DNA of 64,000 bases from positions 16,656,854-16,720,853 of the forward strand of contig NC_045147.1 in NCBI RefSeq assembly GCF_008831285.2, given 5' to 3'. The first letter of the stretch is position 1. Each line of letters starts with the position of its first letter. The position numbers were made by a program, and so were the translations under genes. The notes beneath the pieces were generated by a model that saw only the letters and a program-made list of their open reading frames with translations, was not told the DNA's origin and did no database searches. Below, piece by piece: positions 46,901-60,119 of the stretch. Source of the DNA: Nymphaea colorata. Its lineage: Eukaryota; Streptophyta; Magnoliopsida; Nymphaeales; Nymphaeaceae.

Positions 46901-49900
46901 CTACCTGTGCACAAAATATTATATATTGTTACAGATTTTCAATTTTGATATGCTAACTTAATAGATCTTATGCTTGACAACATCTCTAGATTTTTGCTTT
47001 CACTTGGATAGTAGATTTGCTGGATCTGTTTCCTTAAATATATTCTCTGTATGGTTCTCCAAACAAAATGGAAAATTTTAAGAATACATTAAATTCAGTG
47101 TCATGAGAATTTGAGAGATAATATTTTCTGAATACAGTGGGCCAAGATACAATGCCCTCCGGGAACCATCTTTTGGCTATCTGACGATGGCTCCATTGTA
47201 GAAGAAGGTCAGAAAAATCTTAGAGGCAAAATCTGGGAGAAGGTAAACATTGGAATGAAGCTTTCTTGTCGTCTTCCATCAGAAAACATCATTTTCTCGG
47301 AGTCCTTTTTAGAACTTTGGCTCATTTTAAGAAGTAAAATTGATTTTCATTATGTAGGCACAGACTCGTCTTTTGTGTTCGCTTTTATCGCTGCCAGTGC
47401 CCCATGTTAAAACAGCTAAGGATGCATCTATTTTTCCTAGACCTGTGCCAAAGTATTTAGAGGAAAGGAAAACTCAAAGACTTCTCTTACTTGGACCTCA
47501 AGGCTCAGGAACTACCACCATTTTTAAACAGGTACGGGCATACTGTTGGTTGGTGCATCAGTGTTTCTAATGATTGAGTTGGTTTCTGATAATTATCTTT
47601 CAATCAAATATTTTTCTGGTGTAAATTGGACAGAGGAGTTTTGGTTCCAAAGAGGGGAAAGAATGATTTTTTCCTTTTCTTGTTCTTGTTACAGGTCCAT
47701 ATATAAAAAATGCAGTGTCTTATCTATTTCTTTCCAATCGAAAGGAAAGCTGAAATTCAATCATTTTTTTATGCATGTCTGTTTTCAAATGTAGTATACC
47801 TATACATAGTCACATTTAATATTTTCCAGCATACAAGAAGTACTCAGTCACATTTAATATTTCCCCAGCTTACCAGAAGTACTCAATATGAAAGTGTATT
47901 TACCTCGTCCTAATCCCCACTAAGTTGGCCTCCACATGAAGACTACATCGTAATCTACAAGAGAACATCTGTACGATACTGTGCACTTGAGCATGATAAG
48001 GATGACCCGTTAATTAATTCTTTTGACCTTGACATGGAAGTTACATTGTTTTATATAAGATAATATCTGCTTGATGCTATGGTTATGAGCATGATAAAAA
48101 ATGATCCTCTAGTTAACTTTTTCATCTTGTTAGTAATATAGCTCTGGTGAACATTGTCGCTGCTGTCATTTCTTTGCTCCTCACATATGGATTACATTTG
48201 TCACATCAACTCAACAGGCAAAGTATTTGTTTGATACATTCTCTCAAGAAGCGTTAGTGGATATGAAGTTCCTAATTCAAAGTGACATCTACAAGTACCT
48301 GGGTGTTTTGTTTGAGGCAAGAGAGCGTTTTGAGGAGGAATTCTTCTTCGAGAATCAAACAGCTTCACAGGATCATTTAGGTAGATATCCTCTGCATTTC
48401 TGTACATTCGATTATCTGTGCATTCATACTCCATAGGCATATTTATATGTTTTTCACATGAGCACCTGACAAGTGACAACAGTATCACAATTTTTTGTAC
48501 AATATTCTTTTGTGCATTCTTAATCATAATGACATGCATAAACCCATCCGCGACCACCCTATTTGATGGACAATTATATTCAGGGGGAGATGAAGCAATA
48601 AAGATTTCTTCCTTATATTCATTAAACACCAGACTCAAGCACTTTTCTGACTGGCTTCTGGATACCATTTCTACGGGAAATTTTGATGCATTTTTTCCTG
48701 CTGCAAGTCGTGAACATGCCTCAAGTTTGGTTGATGCCTGGAATGATCCTGCAATTCAGGAGACATACAAGCGGAAGGATGAAGTGCATGCTCTTCCTGA
48801 TGTTGCTAATTACTTTCTAGACAAGGTAAGGGTTCATGCTTTGCATGTGATTGTTTAGCCACTCTTTAGTCCTCATGCTCCAAAAACATGGTGTAACTTT
48901 ACTTCTCTTTAGCAATTTTGGTTCTTGTTTTGAACTTTTTAATGATGAAAGAAAGAATCATGGAACAGACAACTAATATTTTTAATCTGACCCAGTCTAT
49001 CAAGTATCTTCTTTGATGACCATTCTCTAGACGTGCTTATCTACCATCCTTTCTTTTTTTCAGATGAAAATTCCAAATAATTTAGCTCTGCTTCTTTGTA
49101 ATATGAAACTGTCATTTCTTTTCTTCTGGGTTGTAGATTCTTATCCCTCCATTTGTCTATCATTTTTCAGGCAATGGAAATATCAAGAAATGACTATGAA
49201 CCTTCAGAGATGGATATCTTGTATGCTGATGGATTGTCTCTTGGTGATGGTCTTGCATCTATGGATTTCTTATTAGAAGATAAAAGCCAAATTTCAGTGT
49301 CACTTGATGGGAACCATGAATCATCCTCACCACTGACAAAGTAAGTCTCTTTACTTTTGACTTTGGAGACGTGAGCAAATCAAAGGACCAAGGCTTTAAC
49401 TTATGTCCTACAATTCACAGGTACCAACTAATTAGACTGAATTCCAATGCGTTGGGTGAAGGATGCAAATGGCTAGAAATGTTTGAAGATATGCGTGCGG
49501 TGATATTCTGTGTTTCACTGAGTGACTATGACCAAGTGGTAGCTGCAGGGAACTCGTCTCCTCCACAGAACAAGATGTTGCTAAGCAAGGAGTTGTTTGA
49601 ATGCATGGTTCGGCATTCTTCTTTTGAAGACACTCCGTTTGTGCTCGTCCTCAATAAGTTTGATGTCTTTGAGGGAAAAATCAATACTGTCCCACTCACA
49701 GTATGTGAATGGTTTAAGGACTTTAGACCCGTGAGATCAAGTTATGCTAAAGTTGCAAATCAAGCATATTTCTACGTAGCCAAGCAGTTCAAGAGCCTGT
49801 ATAGTGAACACAGTAACCGCAAGCTGTTTGTGTGGCAAGGCAATGCCAGGCAAAGGAGCAACATTGATGAAGCTTTCAAATTCATCAAGGAGGTACTCAG

Positions 49901-49994
49901 ATGGCATGACGAAAAGGATAACAGTCACTACATTGCAGAAGACTCTCAGTACAGCACAGAGGCAACTTCGATGCCATGTGTGACACAAGAGTGA
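43934..49994 (+). CDS. XLG: Extra-large G protein (XLG)
   Basis: Eight coding exons with consensus splice sites stay in phase: 43934-45643, 45747-45884, 47138-47242, 47358-47531, 48218-48380, 48584-48825, 49171-49340, 49421-49994. They give about 1091 residues, longer than Arabidopsis XLG1-3 (about 850-890), mainly through an extended N-terminal region rich in Ser and acidic residues. A basic RANRRRR near residue 380 may be a nuclear signal. The XLG cysteine-rich region follows (CSRC near 437, [12 protein letters not shown] near 453-464, CITC near 479). The C-terminal G-alpha-like domain has a P-loop [13 protein letters not shown] (about 697-709) and NKFD (G4). The canonical G3 DxGGQ is replaced by NALGEGCKW, so the catalytic Gln is absent, as is known for XLGs. 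Family members pair with G-beta-gamma at the plasma membrane and nucleus in immunity and development. Closest to XLG1/XLG3 by eye; the subtype is not certain. Confidence 0.95.
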
Positions 49995-51578
49995 ATGTGC
50001 TCTATTATAGAGCGTATGGCAAGTGCTTCAGCCTCGATGCTGAGGTGGGAGGCACACCCAAGGGGTTTTACTACTACTCCCTAATGGGTTTTAGCTTGCC
50101 TCTTTCAACTGGTTCCGGGAAGGAAAAAAGAAAAAAAAAAGGCCTCAACCAGCGCAAACAAGTGCTGGTTATTTGAAGATCTTTGGCAGAAAATCCTGGC
50201 TTGCATTTTAGCTCATTTTAAGTGGCCAGGGCGGCCATGAGTATAAACACATGGTTGATGTTGTGATATGTGGTTATTGCAAGTTTCTGCATTATGGTCA
50301 CTGTGATTTAGGCAATTGAAATGAGATTGAGGTTTTGCTCTGCTTGTCTAACGGGTGCAAGCCTCCTTTCTCTTCTTCTTCTCTGGAGTCTGGATCTTAT
50401 CCTTTTATCTGTTATCTACATGGGCTTTGGAAACCTAGCTAGATGGGACAGCTTAAGCAATTCTTGCCAAAGGACGTAAGAGTTTAATATCCTTGTAACA
50501 CTTCTTGCTGCTTATTCAAGAAATGTGGGTGTCACTCCCTTGCACAAATTGATACGCACGATGTTGTCAATGTCGGTTTTGAACCAGTACTGCTTATTGG
50601 TCCAACATCAATCAATCTGGCTTGCACGGGTGGCGCGGCTCCTCTTCTCTCTGGAAACTTCAAGAAAATTCAAACTTGATCGTGTTCCTGGTTATATCAA
50701 TACAAGTTGAGCACCTTTGTCTAGAAACTACAAAAATTCGTTCTTAGCGAAGTCTTGCTTGCCCATTAAAATAAATTAATTCAAGAGCCGGTTTCTAGTT
50801 TTTGGACTTTGAAACGATCACGTTCATATTTTCAACATTTTACCACATACGTTATTGCAACCTTACAACCGCCATTGCAGTTGAAGTTGGGGATGCTGTT
50901 GACTCTCTCTCTTTCTCACATAGGCTTCTTGGAAGATCATTGTGATCCTTGCCTTCAAATGGTAAAGCGTACAATCACAAGTGCGGTCACGGTGACATGA
51001 GAATGATGCAAGGAGAGAGAGATTCCACACCAAAAGACGATGAGCTGTTGCTCGTCGTTTTCATTTTAAAGCACCAGACTCCGTGCGCCACTCGTCTTAC
51101 ACTCTTGCAGGCTTGCAGCTATAAAAATGGATACATGGACCCCCCCATTAACACTCGTTCATCTTTGGACCGCAAGAATAAACTTAATCACGGTTTAGTA
51201 TTTTTTAAGTTAAATTTTTAAGTCAATAAGCTCATAGTTACTTATCTGAAACGAAAGTTATAACTTGTTTCAGATAGAAACAAAAAATTAAAGCAAAGAT
51301 TTTGTTTGATTGAATTATCAAAGGCCGTAGTGGCTTGTCCTGAGTGAAATATGATAGTGGATCAAGTGGTATTAGACCACATGAGTTGCACACAAGCATT
51401 CCGGACATGAGATATTTCAACTTTTTTTTTTGGCAATGTATTAATAATCTCAACCATCCAACTGTTCTTCTCATAAATACGACAGTCCGTCACCGCCAAT
51501 CCTCAGAAAGCTCCCGTAAATCGGTCAGTGCTCACCATTCTCACTGCAGGCGTCGTTCAGATTTACTACCATCGCCCC
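49995..51578. other. XLG 3' flank and CYB561 upstream region
   Basis: No gene was recognised. The first few hundred bases after 49994 are probably XLG 3'UTR. A TATA box for CYB561 was not identified with confidence. Confidence 0.4.

Positions 51579-51631
<53 letters not shown>
51579..51631 (+). repeat. (CT)n microsatellite in the CYB561 leader
   Basis: About 25 CT/TC units end at the ATG. CT runs in plant 5'UTRs can affect transcription, and length variation here could matter. Confidence 0.85.
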
Positions 51632-51633
<2 letters not shown>

Positions 51634-52888
51634 GGCCATGGCTGCGAAAGAGAAAACGAGCTTGGGTGTTAGTGTTACGCCAGTTTTGTTGGTGGTGCAC
51701 CTACTGGGTTTAATAGCCGCCGTGCTCATGCTTGTGTGGAACCTGCACTACAGGGGAGGTCTTTCTTTTAGCGCTCAGGATAAACAGAGGATCTTTAACG
51801 TAACATGATCTGAGTTTTCCTTCCCCGTTTCTCTAGTCCTTACGGAATAATAAGGTTTGCTGCTACAACGTATGCCCACTGATTTTTCGGTTCTTCTGTT
51901 CCTTTGATGTACAGATTCATCCAGTTTCGATGTTTATCGGGGTTGTCTTTATTGCTGGGGAGGCCAATGTTATGTATAAAATGTTGCCTGCTCCAAAGAA
52001 AACGAAGAAGCTGGTTCACTTGCTGCTGCATCTTGCTGCTCTTTCGTTGGGCATTCTGGGAATCTACGCTGTTTTCAAGTTTCACAATGAGATTGGTGTT
52101 GCTCATGTATATTCACTCCATTCATGGATGGGTATAACCACCTTTTGCCTCTTCGGTTTACAGGTACTTCCATATAACGACTCTAGAAAGAGAGAGAGAG
52201 AGAGAAACTTCCTCGCTCAGTAACAGAGAGAAAGAGATTTCAACGTTTCTACAACTAGGAGGAAGCTCATAAACAGAAACGAAATAGAGAGAGAAGACAT
52301 CCGAAAGTCTGGGGACAACCGAGGACTTTACAGCCATAGGTAGCCGATTGGTTGGCTATGGGCTGTGGATCTTTCTGGTAGCCGGCACAGATGGTCTTTT
52401 GTGTCTTTCCGCTTATCCATAAAGACCATTTGTGTTGAAACTTATTACAGGGTAAGGGGAAATCCCCCATCCAACTTACCCTTGGTATTGTCCCACATGG
52501 GTATTAATCTGAAGACAGGAAGTCGTGTTAACTTTTCCATTTTTTTTTTGTTTCGACTGGATAAAGTGAGAAAATTAGTCAACCTAACTTTTCACATTTT
52601 TCACCTATCATGAACCATGCGTTTGTTGTCTTTGGGCAGTGGCTCTTGGGTTTTTTATCATTCTGGTATCCCGGATTATCAACTCCCCGGAGGGAACAAG
52701 CAGTGCCTTGGCATGCACTTATGGGTATTACAATCTTCCTTTTGACAATTTGCACAGCAGAGACTGGGTTGGCTGAGAAGTTCATATTTCAACGCCTGGT
52801 TCGTGAAAGTGAAGCATACTTAGTGAATTTCCTCGGACTCATGGTACTTCTCTTTGGTGCTGCGGTAGCATTCTGTGTTACTCATTAG
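51632..52888 (+). CDS. CYB561: Transmembrane cytochrome b561 (ascorbate ferrireductase)
   Basis: Three coding exons, 51632-51799, 51915-52163 and 52640-52888, are all phase 0 and give 221 residues, the usual size for plant cytochromes b561. Six membrane segments are evident at roughly 16-36, 57-77, 89-110, 125-147, 163-181 and 197-218. The four histidines that bind two b hemes are H58 (HPVSM), H91, H125 (HSWMG) and H164 (WHALMG). HYRGG after helix 1 is family-typical. The protein passes electrons from cytosolic ascorbate across a membrane (often the tonoplast) to ferric chelates or monodehydroascorbate. ATG 51632 is chosen because it precedes the first helix; MAM at +2 is an alternative. Intron 2 shares 52290-52480 with the pseudogene at 13200. 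Confidence 0.93.
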
Positions 52889-53227
52889 GTGATAAGGAAA
52901 AACTTCTCTTAGAAAATTACTCTCCAAGGACTTTGCTCTTGTTCCTTGATATGTAAATTACAGTTGTTGGTGTTTGACACCATTGACCTATTTGCTTCTC
53001 CCAAAACGTCTCCCTCGACTTTGTTGTTCAGTTTACTTTACTGCACTTAGTCGTTGGAGTAGCCAATTGTACTTTGGCTCATGCACACGGCAATCAATAT
53101 ATACTGCACAAGGTCTGAGGTTAAGACGATTATGAGTCCGCAAGACCAAAGAAATACATTCATGAGCATAGACATGTTCAGTCACCACAATAACTAACAG
53201 AGTAATACATTATTATGTGTACGGAGC
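52889..53227. other. Convergent 3' ends of CYB561 and GEX1
   Basis: A 339-bp gap between converging genes probably contains both 3'UTRs. The first 260 bp match 13672-13935 beside the CYB561 pseudogene. Confidence 0.6.
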
Positions 53228-55657
53228 TTAATTAAGAGGCTGCATACGCCTATTCCTTGGCCGAAAATTGTACGTCCGAGAGACAGAATCAGTAACCGAG
53301 TTCTCTCCTTTTTCCTCTGGAAGATGATAATCAGGATCTTGATGGATGTCTTCCTCTTCCAGTATCTCTCGTTTCATCAACGAAACAAGCGCTGTATCAT
53401 CCCCAGTGCATAATGATGTCATGTCATCTTCTGCAAGAAGAAAAACTGAACGTTAACTTCCAACTTAAAGAAAGGGCCATGTAAATACCTGATGATTTGT
53501 TCCCACCATAAGCTCCTTCTATGGCATTCAGTTTCTCTATTACTGTCAACAGCATCCTGTGATTAAGAATTTCATAATCCCTGCAAAGTCACCGCATGGC
53601 ATGTTCAGATATACTGAACTACGTAATAGAAAATGATAGATACATCATAGTACCTAATTCTCACCTGAAACTGAAAACAGAGTACACAATCTGAATCAAG
53701 GCAGCAGATAGAAAGGATAACCGGATTAAGAAGATTTTAGATGAAACCCAAGATTGCTGATCAAGATCATTAGCTCCAATCCGAACTAGCAAGATTTCTA
53801 CAGCGAATACAATGCACAGACCTGCAATTTTGTCATGTTATGGATGACACAACAAGTAAATTCGTTTGAGTCGTTGATAACCATTTTTTGGTTTTCAGAA
53901 GATTTCAGGTTCAACTTAGACACTTATGCTGAACAAATTCACCGGATGTCATGACCATAGAAAATCTCACCAAGGTAAAGCCGTGCTCTAGCACCAAATG
54001 TTTGTTTTGCACTGGTCATCATATAGATAACAAAGACCATGCCTAAGTAGAAGAAAAAAGTTTTTATGGCGCGAGATTCCAATAGAATGGCATTATGCAA
54101 CGAAAATAACTTCTCTAGAGAAGTAAACATGATTGCCTGCTTCTTTTCGAATGCCTCCTGAAAATAGAAATACGTGTATCCGTGAGTAAAACAAGTTTAA
54201 CTTGGTTTTTTCAAGAGAAAGTTCATTCACTGTACAAGAATGAATTGAAGACTAACCTGTGCAGCCAACATGGACACTGAATTTTCAACAAGGCGATCAT
54301 GAGTCTCGTGAAGCTGCTCCTGCCGTCGAAGCAGCTCCTCCTGTTGTTTCTCCCCAAAGTCTGCCAACTTCTGCAAATTGGACCTGCAAGTGAAAAAGAA
54401 TGTGCCAATCTCAGGCACTTTTTTTTCAACTTAATGACAATTGCAAGTTCCAATTTTGTGCAGACTTTAGAATAAGAGAAAATACCTGCTTTCCTCCAGT
54501 ACTTGTGACAGAAACTGGGTAATAGAATTGAGCCCTTGAAGGGCTTGAGACTGACCATCCAGGAGCTGCCTCTGTTTATCCAATGATACCGATGCAACAT
54601 TTTCAATATCATCTGCTTTGTCTTGAAGGCTCTTCATCTGCAAGGACATGCTATCGCCAACCTGATATATTTCCCTTTGAATTTCCAGTGTTCCGCTCTG
54701 CAGCTTTGCAATCCCCTGATCCAAACTCTCATAAGACTCACTAAGGAATGCTACGCTGGAACTAAGCCCTTCTTTCATTTTTTCTTGAGCTTCTAGTACC
54801 GCTGACTGTGAAGCAGCTATCTCTTTGGACTGCTCAAAGACGGCTTTTGATTTGTCCAACACCTTGCCTATGTGGTCCTCAACAACTCTAGATGTACGAA
54901 CCAGCTCTTCTGTCTGCATATCAATTGATGTTAATGAATCATGAATCCTGTCAGAATCTTTTAGTAATAAATCGGACTTTTCCTCTATAGCCTCCAGTTT
55001 CTCCTCTGCATAGCTGGCTGACCTTTGCAACTCGTTCACCAACCTCTCCGTTTTCCGCTTGAATGCTTCAGACCTAAAGACATCACAAAGAGAATTCTTC
55101 ACCGACACTGAGAAAAGAATAAAAGAAATTCAAAACAAAATGAAAGTTGAGCAAAATTTTCAAAACAATGAAAGTTGAGCAATACTCAACTGCAGCTGAT
55201 GGCAAATAGCGTTTGTTTCAAGGAAAAATTGAAGATAGATGTTATGCTGAAATTCATCCAAGTTTTTCAGGCACTTAGCCATGGGAATGGCAGAATCGCA
55301 AGCAGAGAAACCAGGTCTACCGGAATCCTTCTGAAAACAATCACTCAAATGCCATGCTAGCCTAGACTGCTTCTCTTGGTTTCCAATTATTTCACCACAA
55401 CTTGAGAACAGCTTCTGGTAGGCTTCCTGCCAACATGAGTTTGAAGAAACTAATCTTGATTTAGCTTTCTCTACCAACTCAACTCCCTTGGGATTGTTCA
55501 TATTATCCATCGAAAACTCGGCATTCATAATGTTTGACACCATAGGCATCTCTTCAGAATTTGAGGATGTAGAAGAAGAAAACCAACTCCATGAATGGCA
55601 GTTGCAGCAACAAGAGAAAAAAACCAATAACGTTACGATTGGATGAAGGCTACCCAT
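53228..55657 (-). CDS. GEX1: GEX1 / Kar5-family nuclear fusion protein
   Basis: Seven exons on the minus strand splice in phase: 55191-55657, 54486-55073, 54257-54383, 53971-54157, 53665-53821, 53489-53580, 53228-53430. They give about 606 residues (Arabidopsis GEX1 has 593). The N terminus MGSLHPIVTLLVFFSCCCNC is a signal peptide; an upstream in-frame ATG at 55687 would add ten residues. A cysteine-containing domain (residues about 70-155) is followed by a long coiled coil (about 156-400). Hydrophobic segments lie near 426-442, 458-471 and 488-508, and an acidic tail ends RRMQPLN. Family members act in the nuclear envelope/ER in karyogamy and gametophyte and embryo development, and expression is typically gametic. 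Exon 2 is the part copied into the palindrome. Confidence 0.93.
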
Positions 55658-55687
55658 TAGCTGTTTTGGGTTCCTCTGCAACTTCAA

Positions 55688-58600
55688 TCACTTGATCGCC
55701 CTTCACTAGTTCACATGGAAGTTGGCACGCTTTTTACAGAGTTCCGGGAGTCCAAGCCTGAAAGATGCAAACAAGAGGAAAAACATGATAGAATAAGAAA
55801 GAAACCGAGGTGGTAACGATGAACTTAACAAAATAAGAAAGAAACCAAACCAGCGTGCTCGCTAATCCCGAAGTGATATGCGTCATTAAGAAATTTAAGA
55901 TATCCGAAAAAAAAGAAACTGCGAAAAAAGAATTACGGGTCTCACACAAGTATTTCCAGCTACCTTAAAACAAAAGGTTAATTTCCTGTTAAAAATTCCT
56001 CATTACTAGAAAGTTAGGAGCAAGTTTTCCGCTCTTAAATTCTTAATCATTGAGCCCAAAAAAATCTCTCTCTGGTTTTCTTTCCTTTTCAAAAGTGACG
56101 GCGGCATCTGTTGTTACGTAGCTTGCACAAGGGGTAAAGCAACGGGAAGGAAGACACAGACAATTTAGGGCTTTAAAAGTATAGAATTTCCATTTGAATA
56201 AGTATAAACTTCCATACGAAGTGATAAATTTACTATGGTTGGAGAAAAATCGATCCGTTACCAAGTGACTAGACATTAGACAAGAAGGGGAACCGCCGAT
56301 GTGAACTACCGAGAAGGCAAGTGTTTAACTTGCTAGCGAACATGGCGGTCTTTTAACAGACCGTAAAGTACGTAGACATTGCAGGACCCGCATGGAGGAA
56401 GCAATGACGGGATGTGAATTTGAGGAAGCATGCAGACCTCAATCTTCGTTTTCTCTTCCTTCTGGCTATCTGACTCTTCACCCGCGCCTTCATTATTTTA
56501 AAGAACATCGCCTTCTAGGAACAAGGAAGTCGAAAAGGCGCGGGCGAGGTGGCAACAACTCCTCGAGGCTTGCGAACTCGAGCGGGGGAATGGTTTCTTG
56601 CTCAAGGCAGTTTTCATGGCGTTGCTTGGCTTGGGGTGGTGGCGGAGGGGACGCTTCGCTAATCGCGCGTTCTCCCTCTCTATCCTCGATTTGCGTGTTT
56701 TTTTTTTCTCATTGGTGGCAATCCCGTTTTTGTCCATACATTTTTCATTTCATCATGCTCTCAGTATTGACACACTCTCGTTTAACTTTGGGAGGATTTA
56801 GTTAATCCCCGTTTTATTGTCATTGAAAGTTCTTATATTTTACTTGAGCTTTCCAAATCGCTTTCTGAGGTTAAACTCATTAGCAAATATTGGTTTTCGA
56901 TTGGAATGATATTATTAAAAGAACGTGAGAGTTGTATAAAAATTTTGAAATAATATGAACCTTTTCGTTGAGTGTATAACTTGATAAGTTGCTGATAGTT
57001 AAAGCAAAAAAAGATACTATTTTAATTAACTTCTGGTGACTTCTTCAGCCTTTTCCCTCGCTTATGTAACATTTTGCCACCTACTTTCCAGATTTTTGTC
57101 CTCTCCCTCTCTCACTTTTATGCACCCAAACACGGTAAAGCAGAGGCCCTGGCCCTGGACAAGGACAGAGGATGCTCCGTGAATAAAATCACCTCAAGTT
57201 TAGTGCCCAAACAGAGAGGGAAATGTACTAATCTGGAAAAGCCGGCAAATGGTCTTTAACGAATATTGTTTTCATAGACATGTTTTCCAACCACCTAAAC
57301 ATGGAACATTCAACCTTCTTCACTGAGGTGTATACATGGCTGATGGGATTGAGCGTAGGGCTGCCCTTTAATTCTTTTGTTCTTTAGATTGCATATATAT
57401 ATATATATATAGTAGAGTTGAAAGGTATACTATGAATCACCCAAGTTCCAAAGCAGCCCTGGTATCTCAAGAAGATCAGGAATGGGAGTACGTACTGCAG
57501 TCCACCTCTCTCTCATAATTTGTCTCCATTAAGGTGATGTGAGAATATAAAGAGCCCAATTCAGCGGCCTACTAGAGGAAATCTTCAAATGCAGGTCCAC
57601 TTTACCCACACAAAGGATCTCATTTTGCACTCCATTGGATGACCTCTTTTGAAAAGTTTTTCTTTGTTTTCTGAGCTACTCCTCACTGATTGTGTCCTTA
57701 CATAAGAGGGCGTGTTGCTTATTTTTATTGATGCTTTTCTAGCGCATCAGTTAAAACCATAGTGGTTTAAAACCACAAAAAACGCGTTTTTTTCAAAAAA
57801 AAAAAAAAAGTGAAAAAACTGCGATGAATTAACTAGTGGTTTAAAACTTTTAAAAAAACACGTTTTTTAGAAAAAACGTTAAAAAGAAAACAAACACGTT
57901 TTTTTGTGTTTTTTCACTTTTTTCATTTTTTTCAGTTTTTTAATGTCAAACAGTTTTTTTTTTTCATTTTCTATTTTTCATTTGTTGCAAATTTGCTTAT
58001 TTGTTGATGTTTGTGTTATTAGTTTTTCATTTATTTTATTTTTCTTTATTTTTAGTTTTTAAAAATTTACCGTATTTTTTTTATTTTTTTCAAGCTCGCT
58101 GTATTATACCCGAAAAAAAACTTCACCGGTTAAAATTTCCCTTGCCAATCAGTACATTCATAGCTGAAGAGCAAAAGAAATATTGTGACCAAAAGGTTTA
58201 TATAAGATGCAACTTCTTGCCCTTCAAACTAACAGCACATAAAAGCTATAGTGGTGTTTCTCCAAAAGGTTTTAGACTGATTAGTTGCATATGATTTGGA
58301 AAATAACCTTTAGCAACATGGAAATGTTCTGGGATATTCATACTCGAACTTTCCATAATAGGGAAACAGTCAGCGAAAAGCTTTGGTAGGCTACAACAAA
58401 CCCTATTTGGAAGATCCACCGGTTTGAAGACCTTAAGAGCTATGGACAGTCCATGTTCTCCCTGTATAGTCTGCAAGATTGCAACTTGCACAGCCCTATA
58501 AACAGTGCAAGTAAATATTCTCTTTTGCGACACTGGGTTCCTAGAAACCTTATAAAAGATAGTGATATAGAATTCATGATGTTGCAGAACTAGGTAATGA

Positions 58601-58860
58601 GGATATCTTCATACTTGAAAACTGTGTTTCCTAATGGGATCTTATAGGAGCCGATCAGTTCGTCCTCCCGAGGATATACACTCAAGCCAAAAAAGTATGT
58701 TTCTTGATGATTCATAGAGGAGATCCCACATATCTCTGCCCCTAGATATACATGATAATGCAGTGAGATTGCAAATTGGTAGTGTGCCATTATTCTTAGG
58801 CCCATCAGTTTCAGCTTGTTCATGCCAGTGTGTGAGCTTGGCACATGATGAAAGCTGAAG
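55688..58860. other. GEX1 upstream and intergenic DNA
   Basis: The first few hundred bases are the GEX1 promoter region. A plus-strand open frame at 56392-56805 (137 codons) has no recognisable domain. 57770-58090 is a T/A-rich stretch with short inverted motifs (AAACGCGTTTTTT). Minus-strand frames at 58246-58533 and 58590-58844 look somewhat protein-like and could be a two-exon gene remnant, but I cannot assign them. An (AT)n run lies at about 57395-57412. Confidence 0.4.
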
Positions 58861-58861
58861 A

Positions 58862-59192
58862 ACAGATGTAACTACATGTTAATTTCATTGCATGCAACAG
58901 AAATACTTATATCTCATTAGTATCATTATGTACATATGATTATGATTAATTAAATCAATCTCTATACATGTAGCCAAGTAAAAGTCATTGAACAAACTAT
59001 AACTGTATAATGGAAGGATTTATATTTCATTTATATCATTACATGCATGTCATTACAATCAATCAAACAAATCTCTATATGTAATTACAAGTTAATTTCA
59101 TTGCATGAACTACAAGGTGTAATAGAAGGACTTAAATCTTGTTCTTATCATTATGTATATGTGATTATAATCAATCAAACGAATCTCTATAG
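58862..59192. repeat. Three diverged tandem units of about 112 bp
   Basis: Each unit contains a core like CATTATGTA..ATGATTA followed by AATCAATCAAA and AATCTCTATA, at about 58925, 59037 and 59150. Units also share GTTAATTTCATTGCATG. It is non-coding and AT-rich. Confidence 0.65.
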
Positions 59193-60119
59193 ATCCTCTA
59201 TGGTGAGAACTGATAACATTAGTCTATAAATAATCCAGTTAAGGGTCAGTTAGTGTTCACCTCTATAACAAACAATCTGTAACAGCACACAGTGCTTCGA
59301 TCTTCCATATTATTGCCCTTTCCTCTTCTCCTTCAAAGACAAAGCCGTAAAGGCCCTAACATGGATGTCTATACGATGACTTTCAAGGATTATTAAGATA
59401 TTCACATCGTACGGTGTGTTTGTGTGCTCAGTTTAATAGAAGAGGGGAAGCATGGTGCCATGTGGATCATCAACTTCTTCGTCCTCTTAAAATCACAGGT
59501 ACATAAATCTCCTTAATGAATTATATGTCATTCTATCAGCAAGTTAAACAAGTAATGTAAACGTATTGACTTGCCGAGCGTTTGAGAGCAAACCCTCAGA
59601 ACCACAAAAGAGGCATCAAAATGAATCTTATACGTTCGATACGCATGCACGCATGCAAAAAGATCGTTTGGTAAGAAAAGTACTGTTTTTTGAATGACGC
59701 GTTCCCAGAGCACATGTTCTTGGTGATTATAGATATTTTTAAATTTGACAATTAGACACTAGTTGCAATCACACTACGTTTTCTAGAATAAAAATATGAT
59801 GTTAAGATAACAAGTGAAAGAAGCGTGCATGCTCATATACACGGTTTCAAAGAACTTTTGCTGGGATAACTTTGACATATCTGTCTTTCCTTAAATGTTA
59901 CATATATATTTAATTAAGAGAAAAACCAAAAGAAAAATTAAGGTTGACGCACATGTGTGTGTACATGTATATAGAGAGAGAAAGAGAAGCAACGCTTAAG
60001 TGACAGATAATAACCAAACCCTTTAATTTTTTTGGCAAAAAAAATATTTTAAAAAGACATACTTTGGTTCAAGTTGTTTACATGAAAAATGTGGATTCTT
60101 TTAATTATCAAAATGTTAT
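59193..60119. other. Intergenic, nothing recognised
   Basis: AT-rich, with short frames only. Confidence 0.4.
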
